A DNA stretch of 64,000 nucleotides, taken from contig NW_020126838.1 of NCBI RefSeq assembly GCF_002994745.2, forward strand, positions 123,257-187,256, read 5' to 3'. This document shows positions 56,392 through 64,000 of the stretch, in pieces. Origin of the DNA: Rosa chinensis. Taxonomy: Eukaryota > Streptophyta > Magnoliopsida > Rosales > Rosaceae. Every line of letters starts with the position of its first letter. The first letter of the stretch is position 1. The notes below the pieces were generated by a model that worked only from the letters and a program-made list of their open reading frames with translations, had not been told where the DNA came from and made no database searches. The position numbers and the translations under genes are program-made.

Positions 56392-59300
56392 AGATTGATG
56401 TGTATGAAGGCTCTCTTACAATGGAGTTCGATGGTGACATTATTGGCTTTAACATCTTTGAAGCCATGAGGTATCCCCTAGAGGTTAATGATTGTTTTTC
56501 TGCTGACATTTTGGATGAACTTGCGCAGAAAATGTTTGATGTTATGCATGAGGATACCCTAGTCACTACCCTTGAGAGTGGGGTAGGCTATACAAAGGAA
56601 GGCGTCACCATCTCAGAGGACAAGTTGAAAGACACTTGTGAGGAGAAAATCATTGAAAACGTCTCCTTCCTTGAGGCATCACCCTTTATAGGTAAGTCTG
56701 TTTCTCCTTTGTCCATTCAGTTATCCACTAACAAGACATTACCTTCAGTGGTCCAGGCCCCAGAACTTGAGCTAAAACCTCTTCCAGACCATTTGAAGTA
56801 TGTCTACTTAGGGGACAAGGAAACCTTGCCAGTGATTGTGTCCTCTGCACTAACAACTCCACAAGAAGAGAAGTTGGTGGAAATGTTGAAGCAACACAAG
56901 ACCGCCATAGGATGGACATTGGCGGATATCAAGGGAATCAGCCCTACAACTTGCGTCCACAGGATACTTCTAGAGGAGGGGTCTAAACCCACTAGAGAGG
57001 CTCAACGTCGTCTCAACCCTCCAATGATGGAAGTAGTGAAGAAGGAGGTTATCAAACTCCTTGATTGTGGGGTAATCTACCCTATTTCTGACTCCAAGTG
57101 GGTCTCTCCAGTTCAAGTCGTGCCCAAGAAGTCTGGGATCACTGTGGTAAAGAATGCTGATAACGAACTGGTGCCCCAAAGGACAGTAACAGGCCACAGA
57201 GTATGCATTGACTATAGGAGGCTCAACGCAACCACAAGGAAAGACCACTTTCCTCTGCCATTCATTGACCAGATGCTTGAGCGCCTAGCTGGACATGACT
57301 ACTATTGTTTTCTGGATGGATACTCTGGTTACAACCAGATTGCAATTGCAAATGAAGATCAAGAGAAGACAACCTTCACTTGCCCCTTTGGAACGTTTGC
57401 CTATAGACGTATGCCCTTCGGACTTTGCAACGCTCCAGGTACCTTTCAGAGGTGTATGGTAAGTATCTTTTCAGATTATATTGAGAAAATCATAGAGGTA
57501 TTCATGGATGACTTTTCAGTTTTTGGAAAGAATTTTGATGATTGTCTTAATAATCTGGAGATAATTCTGAAACGTTGCATGGAAACTAACCTTGTCTTAA
57601 ACTGGGAAAAATGCCATTTTATGGTTAAACAAGGAATAGTTCTAGGACATATTGTCTCTGCTAGGGGTATAGAGGTTGATAAAGCCAAGGTTGATATTGT
57701 GCGTCACTTACCCTCTCCCACTTCTGTGAGAGAGATTCGTTCTTTCCTTGGTCATGCAGGTTTTTACAGGAGGTTCATCAAGGACTTCTCCAAAATTTCG
57801 AGACCCTTATGTCAACTACTCCAGAAGGATGTGCCCTTTCACTTTGACAAGGAGTGTCAAGAAGCTTTTGACAAGCTTAAGGAGTTGTTGACATCTGCCC
57901 CCATCATGTTACCTCCAGATTGGTCCCTGCCCTTTGAGTTGATGTGTGATGCCTCTGACTATGCAGTTGGAGCTGTTTTGGGGCAAAGGAAGGACAAGCT
58001 ACCCTATGCCATCTACTACGCCTCAAGGACTCTCAATGATGCACAAATGAATTACTCCACCACAGAGAAAGAGCTCCTTGCAGTTGTCTTTGCCCTTGAG
58101 AAGTTTCGCTCTTACTTACTTGGTACCAAAGTTACTATCTTTACTGACCATGCAGCTTTGAAATACTTGATGACCAAGAAGGAGGCGAAACCAAGGCTTA
58201 TCAGATGGATCCTACTCTTGCAAGAGTTTGATGTGGAAATCAAGGACAAGAAGGGTAGTGAAAACGTGGTAGCTGACCACTTGAGTCGTTTGGTGCACGC
58301 AGAAGACCGTCTCCCTCTGGTGGAGACGTTTCCAGATGAACAACTCTTTGGAATCCAGGTAAGTGAACCATGGTATGCGGACATTGTGAATTATATTGTG
58401 TCTAGAAAGATTCCTGATACCATGTCACGTGCTCATAGGGATAGGCTTAAGAAAACTGTTAAGCAATATGTTTGGGATGAACCTTATTTGTGGAAGTATT
58501 GCTCTGATCAATTGATTAGGAGATGTGTGCCTGAACATGAACATAATGCTATACTTTCTTTTTGCCACTCTAAAGCATGTGGGGGACACTTTGGGTCTAA
58601 GAAGACTGCGTTTAAGGTGCTAGAGTCTGGGTTCTATTGGCCAACATTATTTAGGGATGCACATGCCTATTGTTTAACTTGTGATAAGTGCCAAAGAACA
58701 GGAAATCTAGGTCCTAGAGATCAAATGCCATTGTCCAATATAATAACTGTTGAAATATTTGATGTCTGGGGTATAGATTTCATGGGACCTTTCCCTTCAT
58801 CTTTTGGGTTTCTCTATATCTTACTTGCAGTGGACTATGTTTCCAAATGGGTGGAAGCAAAGGCCACTAGAACTAATGACTCTAAGGTTGTTGCAGATTT
58901 TATCAAGTCTAACATCTTTAGCAGGTTTGGAATGCCTAGAGTTCTCATTAGTGATGGAGGATCCCATTTTTGCAATCGGACGATTGAGGCTCTCTTGAAG
59001 AGATATGATGTCACACATAAGGTTTCTACACCTTATCACCCACAAACTAGTGGGCAGGCTGAGGTCTCTAATCGTCAGATTAAGGGGATATTGGAGAAGA
59101 CTGTGAACCCCAACAGGAAGGACTGGTCCTTGCGTCTAGAGGATGCTTTGTGGGCCTACAGAACTGCATACAAAACTCCCATAGGTATGTCACCATATCG
59201 AATTGTCTATGGCAAACCATGCCATTTACCTGTGGAGTTGGAGCACAAAGCTTGGTGGGCTGTGAAGCAGTTCAACATGGATATGGATGCAGCTGGGCTT

Positions 59301-59669
59301 CATAGGAAGTTGCAATTGCAAGAGTTAGAGGAGATAAGGAATGATGCCTTTGAAAGTGCTAAAATTTACAAGGATAAGACTAAGGCATTCCATGACAAAA
59401 TGATTCGAAGAAAGACTTTTGTTGTGGGTCAAAAAGTTCTTCTCTTCCATTCTCGTCTCAAACTCTTCCCAGGTAAGCTTCGTTCTCGTTGGATTGGACC
59501 TTTTGTTATCACTCATGTGTTTCCTCATGGAGCTGTGCAGATAAAGAGTGAACATACAAGCAACGAGTTCAAAGTGAATGGCCATCGCTTGAAGCCTTAC
59601 TATGAGGCATTTGTGGAACATGAAGTGGAGGATGTACCCCTCCAAAACGTTCCAAACCCTGAGGATTAA
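56392..59669 (+). CDS. pol: RT, RNase H and integrase part of Gag-Pol of A
   Basis: It is open from 56400 (an internal Met, not a natural start) for 1089 residues. Reverse transcriptase lies at about residues 190-450 with [25 protein letters not shown] and catalytic FMDD at 368-371. RNase H lies at about 505-625 with D517, E558 and D583. Integrase has an HHCC zinc finger (first His near 713, C761, C764), a DD35E core (D793, D852, E888) and a C-terminal GPY/F-like module ([17 protein letters not shown]). These enzymes copy the RNA into DNA in cytoplasmic particles and insert it in the nuclear genome. All catalytic residues are present. The only break is the one-base deletion before 56392. There is no chromodomain after integrase and no env ORF downstream. 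Confidence 0.93.
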
Positions 59670-61649
59670 ATGGAGGTACAAGTCTAGGCTGAAAGACTAT
59701 AAACATTAAGCGCTGCTTGGGAGGCAACCCAATTCAGAAGTAGCTGTGGAGGAGTCGTCAACGCAGATTTGTTTTATCTCTCCCTTTTACTTCTCCAATT
59801 TTTCTTTATTTTGGTAGTCATTTTCGTAAATTCCATCCCTATATGCTTACTGTTCCATTGCATGCTTATTCTTGATTACATTGAGGACAATGCAATATTT
59901 AAGTGTGGGGGAAGGGATTTATATTTGAGTCTTTTATTTTGAGTCATATATGGAAAAATACAAAAGAAAATAAAAAAATAAAATCGGAAAATGTCAAAAA
60001 AAAATTCAAAAATTTTCGTTGCTTTTGTTTTTGTTTTGAGTCTTAGGATGCCCTTTCAACTGTCTAGGATGATTCTATATCTCTAAAATCATGACTAAAA
60101 GAGGATCACAAGATTGAGATGATTTTAAACATGGTATTCTTTGGTTAATTGAGATATATGAAAATGTGTGCCTTGTAGTGGATATGGATTCGAAAACTTT
60201 GGTACAGAATATGAGCATGTTAGGATGAGTTTTGATTCATATAAGCCCATGTGAGATAATTGAGCCATGTCCCTTTTTCTTGGAGTGAAATGAAAAATAT
60301 ATTCTTATTTTCTTGGCGATATTTTGATGATCTCATTATTCTTCATTTGATTGATTGCTTGCCATAGATTAAGTTTGATGGACTAGAGAATGCTAGAATT
60401 CACTCTTGTGCTTGTTGAGACGTTTGTCAATACATGGCCCTGATTCTGGAAGGGATAGAGGCACCCTAGGAATTACCACCATTGCCATATAACTTGTGTC
60501 CCCATTTGTGCCCGTCGTGGGACTCCCCTAGATAAGCCCCTTTGAGCCTACATTAAGCCTTTTCGTTCATCACCCTAAAATCCTTAACCATGAAGCTTAG
60601 TATAGTAACAACCCTACCCTTTGTTCTAAGAACTTAGTGGAGCTATCTTTTGAGACATACTACATGGGTTTGGTGCTAAGGATGGAAATTGAGAAGAGGT
60701 TAAAGTTCAAGTGTGGGGGTAGACTTGTCCATAAAAAAAATATGTGAAAGCCGTGAAAAATAAAATGAAAAGAAAAAAATGTACGGCTAGAAAAGAAAAG
60801 AAAGAAATATTTATGGATTTTAGTCCCCCATACTTAGTGATTTTGGAGTTTACTTTGAAATGAAGGCCTATTAAAGAAAAATTTGACCTTTGTCCATTCA
60901 CTAGAGTTCAAGGGAAGTTTACAATGAAGATTGGGCCCAACATGAAGACATTAGGCCCCTTTTATGTTACCTCTAGGGAAAGTGACGTTTTTGCAATGCC
61001 TTGGTGGATTTCTTGAGGTCTCTACATCTACATGTGCTCTGCTAGGTTTTTAGGACACTTTGATAAATCCTTACCCTTCATTTCTTAAAACCTTGAGCCT
61101 TGGCCCCATTACAACCTTTAAGAAGACCTTCTTGATCCTTAAGACGGGACAGCCCTTGATGTGGAGATGAGTTACAAGAGTTGAACTTATGGCTTGGGTC
61201 CATCTGTGCAAGTAGTTGGTGTCCTTCATGAGATCTTTAAAGAAAATTATACATGTGCTTTCGTTTCTTGCATTATGTGATATACTTGCTATCTTCACAT
61301 ATACTTGAGTGTATAAGCTTTTAAGCATTGCCATGATCTGAGAGAAGAAAGAGTGGATATAACTTGTGAGGAGTTGAATCATACTTGTTTGAAACATGCT
61401 TAACAGAAACCATCACCATTGTTTCAACCAAGTCCTACTTGTGTATATGTAAGTTATGTGTTTTAATTAACTCTCGAATGCCTAACATTGAATTTTGGTT
61501 AAGTGCTAATCTTGGTGTTATGAAAGTAAGAGATTGCTGAGACAAATAGTTGAAGGGCAATAGAGTCATTGTTTTTGTCAAGTCTTTAAATTTTCGTTGA
61601 GTCTTAGTGTGTGTCTTAGTTTGATTTTGCTAAGGGACTAGCAAAAGCT
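59670..61649 (+). other. Post-pol untranslated region of element A
   Basis: About 2 kb with no sense ORF above 60 residues. It has hairpin TTGGG-AGGCAA-CCCAA at 59717-59732, hairpin CATTG-AGGA-CAATG at 59879-59892, and AAGTGTGGGGG at 59901-59911 and 60709-60719, with the third copy at the PPT. In some Athila members this region holds an env-like gene; none is seen here. Confidence 0.85.
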
Positions 61650-61663
61650 AAGTGTGGGGGAAT
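61650..61663 (+). other. Polypurine tract of element A
   Basis: It reads AAGTGTGGGGGAAT directly before TGATAGGAGC of the 3' LTR. Confidence 0.87.
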
Positions 61664-64000
61664 TGATAGGAGCATTTTAATGCGACGTTTTAACTTCATT
61701 TCCTACATTTTTCTGCGCCATTTCCTTGAAAAATCCCTGTTTAAGAAAGTTTCCATTCTTTGATTGGGAAAGTTCCTTATTGTAGAAAGTTTCCATTTTT
61801 GTCTTCATTTCTCATTTCTCATTTCTCATTTCTCATTTTTCATTTCTCATTTCTGGAAAGTTTCTATTTTTCATTTTAGTAAGTTTCTATTTTCATTTTT
61901 AGAAAGTTTCTATTTTTCATATTAGTTTCTATTTTCAGGACCTCCGAGCTAAAAAGTGGAAATGAACGCACGAATGGAAAGAGGAGCTTGCGAACATCAA
62001 GACGAACGAACATGAGAGAAAATGGCCCACACATTTGAGCAGAAATGAAGAAACAAGCTTTCCTGGTCCAACCAGGAAACCCTGCGAAAAGGAGGAAAGG
62101 CCCACCAATGAAGTTTCCAACGCAACCATGAAAAAGAAATGGAAAAATAATGTGTTTTGCGTTGGAAAATGAGAAGGCTTGAAGATGAAGCAACGAGGCC
62201 CAAGAACTCTTTGGATTTTCGGCAAATTGGATAAAGGCCCATCAAAGCCCGTGACATTAGGGTTTGTGACGCAAACCCTAACCCTTTAAGTTGTTGTTGC
62301 CGTGAATTTTCAAGAGATAAACAAGGAGGTGGCGTCCAAGAAAATCAGAAATTAAAAGGAGATTTTCTAGGGTTATTTTTATGGAAATAAATCAAGAGAT
62401 AAAACCCTAGAGACTCCTAGCCGTCCAAGCCAAGAGGAAAACAAGGGGAGGCCGTGCAAAATAAAAGAGAAACCCTAGAGAATTCGGCCAAGGGATAATG
62501 AAGAGAGAAACTAGGGTTTTGCCGTGTGGAAAATCAGAAATTCAAGAGATATTTCGTGGAGATTTCTTAGGGAGCTTTTAAAGGAAAAGAATATGTGTTG
62601 AACACAAAAAGCTCTCAAAGGAGTCTAGGTTCGTCCCCCTTTATTCTCTAAATATATTGTTGCCGAAATTGGTGAAGGAAATCAGAAAATATCTCTTTAT
62701 ATTTCGGCAAGATTATTTAGGGAATTTATATTGGAATTTTGTGATTGGTTGCACCACCTCATAGGGCTTATGTGGCAAGCAAGCATTGGAGGAAATTATG
62801 TGGAGTTATATCATTGTGCCGTGAGTTTCATTAGGGTTAGACGGCTTGGAGAACAAAGGAAGCCGTGCTCCTATATATTCATCTCTTCTCTCAACGTCAA
62901 GGGGTCCGAAAATTCCATACTTTTGCGTTTATACTTTGAGAAAATAATTCAGAAATCTCTCTAGCCTAGCCGTGTTCTTCTCCATCCTCTAGGGCAACCA
63001 CGAAGTGCAAGCAAGGCCAAGGAAGAAGAAGACAAGCCGTGCACACCATCCACCCTCCACCTTGAAGATTGCTTTCGAATTCAAGAGACCACATCATCAC
63101 TTCATTCATCTCATCTTCATCACGGTGTAATCCGATTCTCCTTGTACCTTGCTTTGTATTTTCGTTGGTTTTGCCTTAGTTGACACATATGTATGAACAA
63201 GTATTGTTTTCTGAAATTTATGATGAATTGTTAATTTTCAGATTCATATATTGCGATTTATGGTTGCTTTTGTGTGAGTGTTTGATTAAATTTGCATGAT
63301 AGAAATCTTTGTATGATTATCTTGAATGGTTCGAAACATTTAGGGTTCTTATGTGATTGTTGCTACGAATTTGAGAACATGAATCAACTTTTTGGTTTTG
63401 TGTTCTTGAATCGATAAGTAGTAAAGGTTTTGTACAAAAACCGAATTTAATCAAAGAAGATTGCAATTAGGTGGACTTTTTCATACTAAGTTGCACATTT
63501 GAGTTGATAGCCTTTCTAGGTGATTAATGCGTTAAACATGACATGATTGACTAGCTTTCTAGGGTTGATTGCATGTTTGATAGGATTAATCTAGGTGCTT
63601 TCGCTTAGGTTAATTAGCATTGAAAAGTAAAATATGGAATTCATTTGCTTTCGAATGTTTCACATGATCAACTCCTCTTGCATGACTATGATGAACAATG
63701 ATGAACTTGAATTAATTTTAATCATGAGTTTCGACTTTGATCTTTGTTCTTGCATTCCATTTGTATTTTTATGTTTTTGCATTTTAATTATTTAGGTAAC
63801 TTAGATTTTATTTCGGAAATTAAAACCAAAAACCAAAAACTCCCCCCTTTTCGTAAATATGTCTATATTTTGTAAATATTTACTTTTTTAATTTAATTGT
63901 TTAATTGTTTGACAATGACAGGTGTACCCTCAATCCCCGGAATAGAACGATCCCTATTTATTATACTACTAATGACATTTCAGGGTTAAATTGGTCGCTC
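61664..64000 (+). repeat. 3' LTR of element A, cut by window edge
   Basis: It is colinear with the 5' LTR (49894-52245) but 15 bases shorter over the same span. Nine one-base losses in runs, one 4-base net loss (near 63880) and one 2-base loss (near 63963) account for the whole difference. The TATA box is at 62872-62878. Confidence 0.93.

Larger units (their letters stand above)
49894..64000 (+). mobile_element. Athila-type LTR retrotransposon A, nearly complete
   Basis: It has 5' LTR 49894-52260, PBS, leader, gag-pol 54010-59669, post-pol region, PPT 61650-61663 and 3' LTR 61664 to the edge. Only about 15 bases of the 3' LTR are missing. It is inserted in the integrase of K; the left flank ATAGA (49889-49893) is the predicted TSD. 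It has one frameshift in pol and is otherwise the best coding copy here. Confidence 0.95.

Noticed and set aside
61876..62257. Three overlapping minus-strand ORFs, also at 50107-50488
   Set aside because: They are antisense frames within U3 of the A LTRs, without domains.

Overview
The window is plant nuclear DNA made entirely of nested LTR retrotransposons. I see no host gene, rRNA, tRNA gene, CRISPR array or bacterial feature. All but one of the elements belong to one extended group of Ty3/gypsy (Metaviridae) elements of the Athila type. They share TG...CA LTRs that begin TGATAGGAGC, a primer-binding site (PBS) with 18 bases complementary to the 3' end of plant tRNA-Asp, a gag-pol with a DLGAS protease and FMDD reverse transcriptase, a ~2 kb untranslated region after pol, and a GTGGGGGAA polypurine tract (PPT). 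The exception is a 5' piece of a chromovirus (Tekay/Del-like, initiator tRNA-Met PBS). This nesting suggests pericentromeric or other heterochromatic DNA of an angiosperm, probably a eudicot; the species cannot be told from the sequence.

Layout, left to right (my element names). E (minus): leader, PBS and 5' LTR at 1-3558, inserted into the 5' LTR of C. C (plus): LTR tail, PBS, leader, gag and pol at 3559-8315, cut inside reverse transcriptase. B (minus): two LTRs, 8316-22233, gag-pol with many frameshifts. D (plus): 22234-26678, 3' part of a non-autonomous element. H (minus): an LTR at 26679-28893 continuing at 35667-35820. I (plus): complete non-autonomous element at 28894-35661 with target-site duplication (TSD) TTTCT, inserted in H. 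G (minus): chromovirus gag start, PBS and 5' LTR at 35821-40887, carrying solo LTR F (36543-38303, TSD AATTT). N (plus): internal fragment at 40888-41486, hit by LTR M (41487-42589). K (minus): 3' LTR at 42590-44816 plus internal region to 49893, carrying solo LTR L (44885-47245, TSD CTCAA). A (plus): 49894 to the window end, almost complete, with gag-pol at 54010-59669, inserted in the integrase of K.

How the parts work together: A and B carry the closest thing to a full protein set (Gag, protease, RT, RNase H, integrase). I and D carry only LTRs, PBS or leader, post-pol region and PPT, so they would need proteins supplied in trans. The non-coding features kept in both kinds of element are therefore the best candidates for cis-acting signals: a U5 segment complementary to the PBS, two small hairpins after pol, and three spaced copies of AAGTGTGGGGG.

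Caution: many differences between the best copies are one-base deletions (all length differences between the A LTRs; all ten breaks in B gag-pol). That pattern looks more like residual assembly error than decay. B also has mismatched flanks, so it is either a recombinant or a misjoin.
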